NCBI RefSeq assembly: GCF_009796865.1
Contig: NZ_CP047028.1
Span: 1,116,001-1,180,000, forward strand
Length of the DNA: 64,000 nucleotides
Reading direction: 5' to 3'
From: Formosa sp. L2A11
Lineage (GTDB): Bacteria > Bacteroidota > Bacteroidia > Flavobacteriales > Flavobacteriaceae
The position numbers and the translations under genes are program-made. Position 1 is the stretch's first letter. Each line of letters starts with the position of its first letter. Below are positions 26,423-36,700 of the stretch, one piece after another. The notes beneath the pieces are model-generated. The model searched no databases. It was not told where the DNA came from and worked only from the letters and a program-made list of their open reading frames with translations.

Positions 26423-27442
26423 ATGGTTTTTATAGATAATGAAGGCGTCACAGATCCACGTTACAACTTAGCATTAGAAGAATATGCTTTGCGACATTTT
26501 AATGCAGATACAGATTATTTGTTGTTTTACATTAATGAACCTTCTATAATTATTGGTCGAAATCAAAATACATTAGAAGAAATTAATCAAGAATACATTA
26601 CTAAAAAAGGTATTCATGTTGTACGTCGTATTAGTGGAGGAGGAGCTGTCTATCACGATTTAGGAAACTTAAATTTTAGTTTTATTACTAACCATGATAA
26701 TAGCAGTATGCATAACTTTAAAAAGTTTACTGCACCCGTTATTGAAGTGTTGAAAAATTTTGGAGTAGAAGCAGAACTTATTGGTAGAAACGATATTCTT
26801 ATTGATGGAAAAAAAGTTTCTGGAACAGCGCAATTTACAACTGGAAAACGCATGTTTAGTCATGGAACATTATTGTTAAGTACCGACTTAAATGAAGTTG
26901 CAAATGCGCTACAAGTAAAGATGAGTAAAATTCAATCTAAAGGGCATAAATCGGTTAGAAGTCGTGTTGCAAACATTAGTGATTTTTTAGAAGAATCGTT
27001 AACTATAGAAGCTTTTAGAAGTTTAATTTTAGAAGGCTTATATGCGAACGATAAAAATTTTAAAACCTATAAATTTACAGATGAAGATCGAGAAGGTATT
27101 GCTAAATTAAAAGCAGACAAGTATGACGATTGGAATTGGAATTACGGCCGTTCTCCTAAATTTAATATTCAGCGTACAAAACGTTTTCCTATAGGAGAAA
27201 TTGATTTACGTATTTTTGTAGAAAAAGGACACATTACTGAGTTTACCGTATTTGGAGATTTCTTTGGAAAAAATTCGGTTGAGGAACTCTCAGCGATTTT
27301 AATTGGATTGCCTTACGAGGAAGTCGCTATAAAAAAAGCATTACAAAATATTGATTTAACTGAATATTTTGGAGCGATTGATAAAAATGAGTTCATTAAT
27401 ATGATTTATGGTAATGACAATATAGATTCTGTGGTTTCTTAA
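26423..27442 (+). CDS. lplA: Lipoate--protein ligase
   Basis: A 339-residue enzyme that adenylates free lipoate and transfers it to the E2 and H proteins of 2-oxoacid dehydrogenases and glycine cleavage. RRISGGGAVYHDLGNLNFSF near residue 72 is the lipoate-binding loop. ISGTAQF-like (KVSGTAQFTTGKRMFSHGTLL) is the second family motif with the catalytic Lys. The C-terminal accessory domain (about residues 250-335) is present, as in E. coli LplA. It stands alone between glnS and a small acidic protein gene. Confidence 0.94.
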   Translation: MVFIDNEGVTDPRYNLALEEYALRHFNADTDYLLFYINEPSIIIGRNQNTLEEINQEYITKKGIHVVRRISGGGAVYHDLGNLNFSFITNHDNSSMHNFKKFTAPVIEVLKNFGVEAELIGRNDILIDGKKVSGTAQFTTGKRMFSHGTLLLSTDLNEVANALQVKMSKIQSKGHKSVRSRVANISDFLEESLTIEAFRSLILEGLYANDKNFKTYKFTDEDREGIAKLKADKYDDWNWNYGRSPKFNIQRTKRFPIGEIDLRIFVEKGHITEFTVFGDFFGKNSVEELSAILIGLPYEEVAIKKALQNIDLTEYFGAIDKNEFINMIYGNDNIDSVVS

Positions 27443-27517
27443 TAGTTAAAAACATGCACTTATAGTTATGTAAGTATTCGCTTTTTTTGTATCTTTTGTA
27501 ATCTATTTCAATGTATT

Positions 27518-27730
27518 ATGAAAACACAAGAAGAATTACTTAAAGACATTTCTGAAATCGTTTGGAGCATAGAAGAAGATTATCCTGAAGTGTATAAATA
27601 TCTGGATGAAAACCCTATTAAAATTCAAAACTTTGAACATCCTGATATTTCAACAGAAGAACTTGAAGAGTATTTACAAAGCTTACGCGATATTATAGAA
27701 AATTATAAAAAAGAAGAAAACTTAAAATAA
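27518..27730 (+). CDS. Small acidic protein of unknown function
   Basis: A 70-residue, strongly acidic, soluble protein (ISEIVWSIEEDYPEVYKYLDE). Its predicted helices end in TEELEEYLQSLRDIIENYKK. It has no signal peptide, no Cys and no motif I can name. The start ATG is the only reasonable one, and codon use is in keeping with neighbours. A strong bidirectional terminator follows. It may belong to a lineage-specific conserved small-protein family, but I cannot assign a role. Confidence 0.7.
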   Translation: MKTQEELLKDISEIVWSIEEDYPEVYKYLDENPIKIQNFEHPDISTEELEEYLQSLRDIIENYKKEENLK

Positions 27731-27795
27731 CAAGCCTTAGAATAATTTAACCTTTTCTACTAGACTTTAAAGATGTAGCAGAAAGTATTTTATAT

Positions 27796-27829
27796 AAAAA
27801 GAGCCTTAACACACGTTAAGGCTCTTTTT
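27796..27829. terminator. Bidirectional terminator between the small acidic protein and Sel1 genes
   Basis: A 15-bp perfect stem AAAAAGAGCCTTAAC / GTTAAGGCTCTTTTT with a 4-base loop, between convergent genes. Confidence 0.92.
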
Positions 27830-27851
27830 ATTATTTTTAATTATAATTAAA

Positions 27852-28604
27852 TTATTTTTTTAAAAATTGATCTAGAGGTAATAAAATGTTTTTTGAATTA
27901 CTCATTTCGGTAGAAAGTGTTTGAGCTTCAGTTATCATTTCAGGAGTTAAACCAGGCATTGCCGAAATATTATTCTTTGCTTGATTTTCGGGAGAATTAT
28001 CCATTTTAATAGACATAATAAGCAGTGCAATACTTGCAACTTTATTTACTTTTACACCGTCTCCGCGCATATATAACATTCCTAGATTACCTATAGCTAA
28101 TCCATCTCCTTGTACAGCAGCTTTTCTATACCATTGGTTAGCTTTTTTAAAATCTACAGTTGTTCCAAGTCCATTTTCATAACTCACACCAAGATTAAAT
28201 TGAGCAGCAGAATTTCCTTGTTCTGCAGATTGGCTATACCAGTAAAATGATTGCTTTAAATCTTTATCTATCCCAAGTCCTTGTTCGTACATAAGTGCAA
28301 CATTATATTGCGCAAAGTCATGTCCGTTTTTTGCAGATGCTAAAAAGTCTTTAAACGCTAATGGCATATTGTTTGCCTCTATAGCTTTAAGTCCAGATTC
28401 GAAATAAAAGGTAGCATCTCCTTCATTTTGTTCAGGTGCATTGTCTTCTGTTTTAGATATTTCTGGAGTACTATCTTCTGTCTTAATACTTTCAGAAGTA
28501 TTCGCTTTTATTTGAGAAGAGTTAGCCGCATTATCTTTACATGATATTGCTGTAAAAAAAACTGCAATAGTAAGGGTTAGAATTGTAAATTTTATGTTCT
28601 TCAA
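27852..28604 (-). CDS. Sel1-repeat lipoprotein
   Basis: A 250-residue protein with lipoprotein signal MKNIKFTILTLTIAVFFTAISC (Cys22), a Ser/Thr/Glu-rich linker (residues 23-65) and about four Sel1-type helical repeats: DFAQYNVALMYEQGLGIDK, SAAQFNLGVSYENGLGTTV, GLAIGNLGMLYMRGDGVKV and flanking units. Sel1 repeats serve protein-protein contacts. It is the last gene of the minus-strand SPFH-ybjQ-Sel1 cluster and may be co-transcribed with it, since only 11 bases separate it from ybjQ. Confidence 0.85.
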   Translation of the reverse strand: MKNIKFTILTLTIAVFFTAISCKDNAANSSQIKANTSESIKTEDSTPEISKTEDNAPEQNEGDATFYFESGLKAIEANNMPLAFKDFLASAKNGHDFAQYNVALMYEQGLGIDKDLKQSFYWYSQSAEQGNSAAQFNLGVSYENGLGTTVDFKKANQWYRKAAVQGDGLAIGNLGMLYMRGDGVKVNKVASIALLIMSIKMDNSPENQAKNNISAMPGLTPEMITEAQTLSTEMSNSKNILLPLDQFLKK

Positions 28605-28615
28605 TGTTTTAATTT

Positions 28616-28932
28616 TTAAAATTTTACAGCGGTTCCAGATGCAGTAACCATAAGCATTCCTCCATTAGAATCAACCGTTTCATAATCTAAATATACGGCA
28701 ACAATACCATGCGCTGGACGTTCTTCTGAACGTTCTTTCATTTCTTTTAAAGCACTATCTTTTGCTTCTCTTAAAACAGATTCGTAAGAACTTGCACGGC
28801 CACCAACTATATCGCGAATTCTTGCAAAAAAATATTTTATAAAATTGGCACCAATAATGGTTTCTCCAGTAACGATACCTAAATATTCAGTAATTTTTTA
28901 GTTTCTAGAGTAGGCGTGGTTGTAACTATCAT
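28616..28932 (-). pseudogene. YbjQ/UPF0145 family gene with a one-base frameshift
   Basis: From the ATG at 28932 the protein starts MIVTTTPTLETKK and then reads LLNI and stops. Re-reading one base at the A6 run (28894-28899 on plus as T6) gives ITEYLGIVTGETIIGANF, then RIRDIVGGRASSYE and YETVDSNGGMLMVTASGTAV, to a stop at 28616-28618. Together these make the complete 105-residue YbjQ-type protein. One A appears to be missing. It may be a true mutation, a homopolymer assembly error, or be suppressed by slippage on AAAAAA. The rest of the gene shows no further damage. It lies 11 bases both from the SPFH gene upstream and from the Sel1 gene downstream. Confidence 0.82.
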
Positions 28933-28943
28933 GTATTTTTAAA

Positions 28944-29867
28944 TTATTCTATTTCTTTAGGTTTGTTTTTTGCTTCTTTCATAGCTTCTCCAATTTGGTT
29001 ACTTGCTACAAAACTTGCAACCATATCGTTTAACATATTACTTCCTGCTTGTGGCGAGTTTGGTAATAATATTAAGTTACTATTTGTTTCTTCACCTAAA
29101 GATTGTAATGTATCGTAATGTTGGGTTACAACTATTAATGCCGATGCTTCTTGAGAATTAATTCCAACACGATTTAAAACCTCTACAGATTCTTCTAAAC
29201 CGCGTGCAATTTCACGACGTTGATCTGCAATACCTTGACCTTGTAAACGTTTACTTTCTGCTTCAGCTTTTGCTTTTTCAACAATTAAAATACGTTGTGC
29301 ATCTCCTTCAAACTGCGCTGCAATTTTTTCACGTTCAGAAGCATTAATACGGTTCATCGCTGCTTTAACTTGCGCATCTGGATCTATATCTGTTACTAAA
29401 GTTTTTATTATATCGTAACCATAATCAGACATGGCATCGTTAAGTTCCATTTTTACTGCAATTGCAATATCATCTTTTTTAACAAAAACGTCATCTAATT
29501 TCATTTTTGGTACTTCTGCACGAACTACATCAAATACATAAGATGTAATTTGATCGTGTGCATAATCTAATTTGTAAAATGCATCGTACACTTTTTCTTG
29601 GATCACTTTAAATTGTACAGATATTTTTAAACGTACAAATACATCATCCAATGTTTTTGTTTCTACAATAACATCTAATTGCTGAATTTTTAAACTCATT
29701 CGACCCGAAATACGGTCTATAAATGGAATCTTCATTTGTAAGCCTGAATGGCGAATACTATTAAATTTTCCAAAACGTTCTATAATTGCTGCAGTTTGTT
29801 GTTTCACTGTAAAAAAGGACAGGAACAGAACCACTAGAATTACGAATATAAAAGGGATAAATAACAT
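28944..29867 (-). CDS. SPFH/Band 7 (stomatin-like) membrane protein
   Basis: A 307-residue protein with one N-terminal membrane helix (LFIPFIFVILVVLFLSFFTV). The SPFH domain runs from about residue 25 to 190 (TAAIIERFGKFNSIRHSGL, MSLKIQQLDVIVETKTLDD). A coiled coil follows, rich in Ala, Glu and Lys (EREKIAAQFEGDAQRILIVE). Such proteins form oligomeric membrane scaffolds and often associate with membrane proteases. First gene of the minus-strand cluster with ybjQ and the Sel1 lipoprotein. No NfeD gene is adjacent. Confidence 0.9.
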   Translation of the reverse strand: MLFIPFIFVILVVLFLSFFTVKQQTAAIIERFGKFNSIRHSGLQMKIPFIDRISGRMSLKIQQLDVIVETKTLDDVFVRLKISVQFKVIQEKVYDAFYKLDYAHDQITSYVFDVVRAEVPKMKLDDVFVKKDDIAIAVKMELNDAMSDYGYDIIKTLVTDIDPDAQVKAAMNRINASEREKIAAQFEGDAQRILIVEKAKAEAESKRLQGQGIADQRREIARGLEESVEVLNRVGINSQEASALIVVTQHYDTLQSLGEETNSNLILLPNSPQAGSNMLNDMVASFVASNQIGEAMKEAKNKPKEIE

Positions 29868-30177
29868 GTGTATAGTTTTATTTTAAAGGTTAGTAAATAT
29901 TTATACTAAAATTAGTCTATTATTTTCGATTGGTTAAACAAATACGATTCAAAACTTAATTTAGCTTTCTTATATGTCTGTGAATTATATTAAAATGTTA
30001 CACTATTAATTAGAAATTATCTTTTTATATAATATAAAATGCATATTTCTTAGATGAAATGCTTTTATAGTGTTCATTCATCCTGTAAATTTTCAATTCA
30101 TCGTTTTCAATCGTACTATCAGAAGGTTTAGGTACTAAAAGAATATATTTGGTTCGCTATTAGTCAAATCTACACCT
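29868..30177. other. 310-base gap between divergent SPFH and M36 genes
   Basis: AT-rich, with no open frame, clear hairpin or recognisable RNA. It presumably holds the promoters of both divergent genes, but I find no convincing TAnnTTTG element in it. Confidence 0.5.
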
Positions 30178-31983
30178 ATGATTCACAGATTATTACCTAT
30201 TTTGGGTATCGTAATTTGTTTTGTTCAAATTACCTACTCACAAAGCCCAAAAGAAATAGTTGCTTCTAATTGGTTGAATTCTCAATTCTCTACGTCAAGA
30301 ACTTTAAATACTCTTAAATATAAAAAACAGTTTAATCAAGCTGGAGATTCTGGCGAGACTTTTAGATATGGTCAATTTGTAAACGATGTTCCTGTTTTAA
30401 ATGCTACTGTTGCAGTTCATGTCTCTCCTAATAGTGAAGTGACTTATAATTCTGGAGATTTTGATATTTCTATTTCCTCTATAAATACGACTCCAAAAAT
30501 TACTGCAGACCAAGCGGTCTATTTAGCTGCTAAATCTTTAGGTATTGAAGGGACTATTACTCAAAAAGAATCTAAACTTTATGTTTATAACAATAACGGA
30601 GAAACAGAATTAGTATATCGCGTAACTACAAATTCTAAAACGTTAGATGGGTTTTGGGAAACCTTAATTAATGCTAATACTTCTGAAATAATAAGTAATA
30701 CAGATATTGCAAATTATTATCATGATCATGGACATGAAAAATTATCTGAACGTACAGCAGTAACTACAGAAGCTACAGGAAAGATTTTTAATCCAGATCC
30801 TTTATCTACTTCTGGTCAAGTTTATGGCGGTTATTATAAAGACAATAGCGATAGTACAAATACATATTTAAATAGTGCCAGAACAAATGTATCTTTTAAA
30901 ATTGCTAACAGTACAGATGGTGTTTATAAGTTAAAAGGAGATTATTTAGAAATTAAAGATATTCAGGATCCAGAAACTGGATTATTCGAACAAGATTCTC
31001 CAGATTTCGATTTTACAAGAGATCAGCCTGGTTTTGAAGCTGTAAATGCTTATTATCATATAGATAAAAACATGCGCTACATTAATGAAACCTTGGGCAT
31101 TGAATTAAAATCTATGTATAACGACGGTATTATTTATTACGATCCGCATGCGTTTAATGGCGCAGATAATTCTTCTTATGGTGGTGGTATTTTAAAGTTT
31201 GGAACAGGTGGCGTAGATGATGCTGAAGATGCCGATGTTATTGTACATGAATTAGGACATGGTATTCACGAATGGTTAATACAATCTAGTATTTCTCAAG
31301 AGGAAGGTTTAAGCGAAGGATTTGGCGATTATTGGGCACAATCTTATAGCCGAGGATTAAAAAGTTCTAACAGTGCTAGATCTAGTACAACATATAATAA
31401 TTTATTTAAATGGGACGGACATAATGAATTTTGGAGTGGTCGTGTTACAGATTATGATGTACATTATCCAGAAGGATTAGTTAATCAAATTCATACCGAC
31501 GGACAAATTTTTGCTTCGACATTAATGGAAGTTTGGGAGTATTTAGGCAAACAAACTACAGATAAAATTGTGTTAGAAGGTATAGCCATGACAAGTTCTA
31601 AAACTAACCAAGCAGAAGCCATTGCAGCTATTCGTCAGGCAGCTGTAGATATGAATCTTGATTGTGATGATATTGAATATATTACCACAATTTTTAACGA
31701 TAGAGGTTATGGTGTAGAAACTTACCAATGTTCTAGATTAAGTGTTGCAGATACAGTAATTTCTGAAATTAAAATTTATCCTAATCCTGCTACAAATGGT
31801 ATTAATTTTAAGAATATTACTAGTGACCATCAGATTGTTATTTTTAATATGATGGGGCAAAAAGTATTAACGCATACTATTAGTCAAGCTAATAATTCTG
31901 TAAATGTTTCAAACCTTTCTAAAGGTATGTATATGGTTTACTTTAAAGATTATGCTACTAATTTTAAGTTTATTAAGCAGTAA
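30178..31983 (+). CDS. M36-type (fungalysin-like) metallopeptidase with T9SS sorting domain
   Basis: A 601-residue secreted zinc protease. A signal peptide (LLPILGIVICFVQITYSQS) is followed by a propeptide with an FTP/PepSY-like region (about 25-180, FRYGQFVNDVPVLNATVAVH). The catalytic domain has the zinc ligands His357 and His361 of HELGH and Glu380 (SEGFGDYW). The last 80 residues (KIYPNPATNGINF ... LSKGMYMVYF ... FIKQ) are a type A type IX secretion C-terminal domain. The enzyme is therefore predicted to be exported and fixed to the cell surface or released. The 24-bp terminator after it is shared with gltX. Confidence 0.9.
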   Translation: MIHRLLPILGIVICFVQITYSQSPKEIVASNWLNSQFSTSRTLNTLKYKKQFNQAGDSGETFRYGQFVNDVPVLNATVAVHVSPNSEVTYNSGDFDISISSINTTPKITADQAVYLAAKSLGIEGTITQKESKLYVYNNNGETELVYRVTTNSKTLDGFWETLINANTSEIISNTDIANYYHDHGHEKLSERTAVTTEATGKIFNPDPLSTSGQVYGGYYKDNSDSTNTYLNSARTNVSFKIANSTDGVYKLKGDYLEIKDIQDPETGLFEQDSPDFDFTRDQPGFEAVNAYYHIDKNMRYINETLGIELKSMYNDGIIYYDPHAFNGADNSSYGGGILKFGTGGVDDAEDADVIVHELGHGIHEWLIQSSISQEEGLSEGFGDYWAQSYSRGLKSSNSARSSTTYNNLFKWDGHNEFWSGRVTDYDVHYPEGLVNQIHTDGQIFASTLMEVWEYLGKQTTDKIVLEGIAMTSSKTNQAEAIAAIRQAAVDMNLDCDDIEYITTIFNDRGYGVETYQCSRLSVADTVISEIKIYPNPATNGINFKNITSDHQIVIFNMMGQKVLTHTISQANNSVNVSNLSKGMYMVYFKDYATNFKFIKQ

Positions 31984-31993
31984 GACATAAAAC

Positions 31994-32044
31994 TATAAGA
32001 CATAAAAAAAGCGCGTTATTAACGCGCTTTTTTTATGTCTTATA
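31994..32044. terminator. Perfect 24-bp bidirectional terminator
   Basis: The left arm 31994-32017 (contains AGACATAAAAAAAGCGCGTT) pairs without mismatch with 32021-32044 over a 3-base loop. A- and T-runs within the stem allow termination of both convergent transcripts (M36 peptidase and gltX). Confidence 0.92.
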
Positions 32045-32081
32045 AATACTTTAAAAGAGGTATTTTGAAGTATTCTTATTT

Positions 32082-33593
32082 TTAAATTCCTGTTGCTAGA
32101 TTTTCTATACGATCTATAGATTCTTGTTTTCCAATCATAAACATAATTTCAAAAACATCTGGACCTTGTAAAGCTCCAACTAAAGCTAATCTTAAAGGCA
32201 TCATTACTTTTCCAAATCCTATTTCTTTAGATGTAATCCATGCTTTTATTGTGTTTTGAAGCGCTTCTGTAGTGAAATCTTCTACAGTATTAATAACGGT
32301 TACTAATTCGCTTAAAAGCGCTCTAGTGTCGTCTTTAACTGCTTTTTTATAGGCTTTAGGATCGTATTCTTTAGGCGAATGAAAAAAGAAATGACTTAAA
32401 TCCCATAAATCTGAAATAAACGTAGCACGTTCTTTAATTAAATTTACACACATTGCAACGTAATTTACATCGATGTCTTTTAATTCTTCACGTTCTGCTT
32501 TAAAAGCTTCTGCAAGTTCGTCGTTATTTTGTTCTTGCATATAATGGTGATTAAACCATTTAATTTTATCTGGATCGAAACGTGCACCAGCTTTATTTAC
32601 ACGTTTCATATCGAAAGCGTCTACTAATTCTTCTAAATTAAATAGCTCTTGTTCTGTTCCTGGGTTCCATCCTAAAAAGGCTAAGAAATTAATAACCGCT
32701 TCAGAAAAATAACCATCTTCTTTATATCCACGTGAAACATCGTTTGTTTTTGGGTCTATCCATTCTAAAGGAAACACAGGGAATCCTAATTTATCTCCAT
32801 CACGTTTACTTAATTTTCCTTTACCTGTAGGTTTTAAAATTAAAGGTAAATGGGCAAATTCTGGAGCGTCCCATCCAAAAGCTTTGTATAATTGATAGTG
32901 TAGGGCAAGAGATGGTAACCATTCTTCACCACGAATTACATGTGTAATTTCCATTAAATGGTCGTCTACAATATTCGCCAAGTGGTAGGTTGGCATCCCA
33001 TCGCTTTTAAATAAAACCTTATCATCTAAAATATTCGTTTCAATTTTAATATTACCACGAACCATATCTTTTAAATGTAATGTTTCATCTTGTGGCGATT
33101 TAAAACGAATTACATAATCTTCTCCAGCTTCTAATTTTTCTTTTACTTCTTCAGGAGTAAGCGATAATGAGTTATTTAAATTTAAACGGTTGTGCCAGTT
33201 ATAAATAAAAGTCTTTCCGTCTTGTTCGTGCTCTTTTCTTTGTGCATCTAAACCCTCTGCCGTATCGAAAGCATAATATGCATTGTTAGTAGCTATTAAG
33301 TCTTCAGCGTAAGTTTTGTATAATGCTTTACGTTCACTTTGTCTGTAAGGACCAAATTTTTCATTTTTTCCTGGACCTTCATCGTAAGGAATATTACACC
33401 AGTTTAAGGCATCTATTATATATTTCTCGGCACCTTCTACATATCTGTTTTGATCTGTATCTTCAATACGTACAACAAAAGTTCCGTTATGTTTTTTAGC
33501 AAATAAATAGTTGAATAAAGCAGTACGAACACCACCTATGTGAAGCGGTCCTGTTGGGCTTGGTGCAAAACGCACACGAACATTTTTAGTCAT
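32082..33593 (-). CDS. gltX: Glutamyl-tRNA synthetase
   Basis: A 503-residue class I synthetase that charges tRNA-Glu. The HIGH motif is PSPTGPLHIGGVRTALFNY (residues 11-29) and the KMSKS equivalent is KGKLSKRDGDK. The C-terminal anticodon-binding region has normal length. With glnS present in the same window, the organism can charge tRNA-Gln directly, so GltX is probably the discriminating type. A TATCTTTG element (plus 33613-33620) sits 20 bases upstream of the start on the minus strand. Confidence 0.96.
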   Translation of the reverse strand: MTKNVRVRFAPSPTGPLHIGGVRTALFNYLFAKKHNGTFVVRIEDTDQNRYVEGAEKYIIDALNWCNIPYDEGPGKNEKFGPYRQSERKALYKTYAEDLIATNNAYYAFDTAEGLDAQRKEHEQDGKTFIYNWHNRLNLNNSLSLTPEEVKEKLEAGEDYVIRFKSPQDETLHLKDMVRGNIKIETNILDDKVLFKSDGMPTYHLANIVDDHLMEITHVIRGEEWLPSLALHYQLYKAFGWDAPEFAHLPLILKPTGKGKLSKRDGDKLGFPVFPLEWIDPKTNDVSRGYKEDGYFSEAVINFLAFLGWNPGTEQELFNLEELVDAFDMKRVNKAGARFDPDKIKWFNHHYMQEQNNDELAEAFKAEREELKDIDVNYVAMCVNLIKERATFISDLWDLSHFFFHSPKEYDPKAYKKAVKDDTRALLSELVTVINTVEDFTTEALQNTIKAWITSKEIGFGKVMMPLRLALVGALQGPDVFEIMFMIGKQESIDRIENLATGI

Positions 33594-33612
33594 GTTTTTT
33601 TATTTAAGAGTG

Positions 33613-33620
33613 CAAAGATA
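33613..33620 (-). promoter_or_regulatory. Probable -7 element of the gltX promoter
   Basis: On the minus strand TATCTTTG matches TAnnTTTG, with about 19 bases to the gltX ATG. No clear -33 TTG at the standard spacing. Confidence 0.5.
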
Positions 33621-33756
33621 CTGTGATATGTGTAAAGATGAAAGCTTTAACAAAAGAGATAATTATTTTTAAAATTTCATTTTAACAGAATGTTACATTT
33701 TAAGGCTATTACAGCTAAAATTATTATTGTAATTTAGTGGGTTAAATACTTGTTGA

Positions 33757-36700
33757 TTGGATAATTTTAAAATTATAGTAGAAAAATTAGAAGCCTTTAT
33801 AAGACGTTATTATACTAACGAACTTATTAAGGGTACTATTTTATTTTTTTCTATAGGTCTGTTGTATTTTTTACTCACCCTTTTGGTAGAACATTTTTTG
33901 TGGTTAAGCCAAAGTGCTAGAGCTGTTTTATTTTGGCTTTTTATTTTGGTTGAAGTTTTACTTTTTGTGAAGTTTATTATACTTCCGATTACAAAATTAT
34001 TTAAACTTCAAAAAGGAATTAATTACGAAGAAGCTTCCAAGCTTATCGGAAATCATTTTCCAGAAGTAAATGATAAATTATTAAACGTTTTACAACTTCA
34101 TGAAGATACTTCTAAATCAGAATTATTATTAGCAAGTATCAATCAAAAAGCATCAGAGTTAAGCCCTGTGCCTTTTAAACTTGCAGTTAATTTTAATCAG
34201 AATATTAAATATCTTAAATATGCCATTATTCCTGTATTACTTATATTAATATTTGTAATTATTGGTAAAATTAACTGGTTTACAGATAGTTATAAACGTG
34301 TTGTAGATTATAAAACGGCTTACGAGCCGCCTGCACCGTTTCAATTTTTTGTTGTTAATGAAAATCTTAATGGTATAGAAAATAAGGATTTTACTTTACT
34401 TATTAATACTGCCGGACGTGTTATTCCTGAGCAAGCCGAGATTGTTTTTAATAATGAAACTTATATTTTAAAAGATAAAGGTTCTGGTGCTTTCGAATAT
34501 GTTTTCAATACTTTAAAAAAGAACATTACGTTTCAGCTTCAAGCAAATGGTGTACGTTCTAAACCGTACAAAATATTTATTGTTGCTGTCCCAACTTTAT
34601 TAGGCTTCGATATGTTTTTAGAGTATCCAGCCTATACAAAGAAGAAAAACGAAATCTTAAAAAGTTCTGGTAATGCAATTGTTCCACAGGGGACAAAAGT
34701 GACTTGGAAACTTAAAACCAAGTCTACAAATCAGGTTCAGTTATTTTCTTTAGATACTATTAATTTTGAAAAACTAAACGATAATTTTGTAGCATCTAAA
34801 CAAGTTGTTTCTAATTTTAATTATAGTTTAAGTACGAGTAATAATAATCTTCAGAATTATGAAAATTTAAGTTTTGCTATAGATGTTATAAAAGATCAAT
34901 TTCCAGAATTAAAAGTACAGATGGTTCGTGATACTGTAGATTTAAAAACCATGTATTTTAATGGACAGTTAAGTGACGATTATGGTCTTAAAAAATTAAA
35001 TCTAGTCTATTTTGAAACGGATAAAGCAAGTGAGTTAAATACCATTTCTATACCTATTTCAAAATCTAATGTGGATCAATTTATTACTGCTTTTCCAAAT
35101 CAACTAAAATTAAAAGAAGGCGTTTCTTATAGTTTATATTTTGAGGTTTTTGATAACGATCAATTTCATAATTATAAACGTACAAAAAGTGAAGTGTTTT
35201 CTTATCGCGAAAAAACGTTAATTGAAACAAAAAATAGTCAGCTTGAACAACAAAAAAGTTCTATTCAGGATTTAAATAATACATTAAAAAAGTTTGACGA
35301 GAATCAAAAAAATATAGATAATATTTCAAAAACTCAGAAGACAAAAAAGAGCTTAAATTTTAATGATAAAAAACAAATTCAACAGGTTCTTAAACGTCAA
35401 GAACAACAAGAAAAGATGATGAAAAACTTCAATAAATCTTTTCAAGAAAACTTAGATGAATTTGATAAAGAGAATAAAGAAGATCCTTTAAAAGATGAAC
35501 TCAAAAAACGTTTAAAAGAAAACGAAGAACAATTAAAACAGGACGAACGTTTATTAGACGAATTAGAAAAGTTACAAGATAAAATTAGTGAAGAAGAACT
35601 CTCTACTAAGTTTAAATATTTAAGTAATCAAAACAAAAAACAGAAACGTAGTTTAGAACAATTAGTAGAACTTACTAAACGTTTTTATGTTGCAAAAAAA
35701 ATGGAAAAGGTGCAACAAGATTTAGAAACTTTAGGGGATGAACAAATAAAACAATCTGAAAAATCTAAGGATGAAAACACTTCTAAGAATCAAGATGAGT
35801 TAAACTCTAAATTCGAAGATTTAAAAAAACAATTAGATGCTTTAGCTAAGGAAAATACAGACCTTAAAAAGCCTATGGATTTTCTAAGAGATGATAAAAC
35901 GGAATCTGAAATTGACGAACTTCAAAAAGAAGCATCAGAAGATTTAAAAGAAAGTGAGTCTGACGAGAATAATTCTCCTGAAAATTCTGAGCAAAATGCT
36001 AAGAAAAAACAAAAGCAATCTGGTCAGAAAATGAAACAAATGAGCGCTTCCATGCAAAAATCTATGCAAATGGATAGTGGCGAACAGATGGAGGAAGATG
36101 CGCAAATGCTTCGTCAGATTTTAGATAATCTTTTAATTTTTTCTTTCGATGAAGAAGCCTTAATGAAGGAGTTTAAAAGTATAGATGCTAATCATAATAA
36201 CTACGCTAAGAAATTAAGAAGACAACATGTTTTACGTGAGTATTTTGAACATGTAGACGATAGTTTATTTTCACTTTCTCTTCGTCAGCCTATGTTGTCT
36301 GAGCAAGTAAATAATGAAATATCAGAATTGTATTATTATCTAGATACTTCACTAGAGGAGTTTTCTGAAAACTTAATTTTTCAAGGCGTATCTTCTCAGC
36401 AACATGTGTTTTCTTCTGCTAATGTTTTGGCAGATTTATTAAGTAATATACTTGATAATATGGAAGACCAAATGAATTCTTCTTCATCTTCTGGACAAGG
36501 AAGTAAGAGTAAACAATCCGGTAAAAGTGAAGATCAACTTCAAGATATTATTATGAGTCAGGATCAACTCAATAAACAAATGCAACAACAAATGCAGAGT
36601 GAAGGTTCTAAAAAAGGTGATGGAAAAGAGCAGGAAGGTGAGCCTGGTGAACGTGGCGAATCTGGATCTAATGGAGAGGAACAAAATGGTGAACAAGGAG

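Noticed and set aside
31981..32045. Direct repeats of AAGACATAAAA after the M36 gene as a CRISPR-like or mobile-element end
   Set aside because: They belong to the arms of the bidirectional terminator; there is no array, no spacer and no flanking mobile gene.
32722..32737. CCACGTGAAACA in gltX as a third parS site
   Set aside because: Only about 13 of 16 positions match and the left half is not palindromic; it is explained by the codons for Ser-Arg-Gly.
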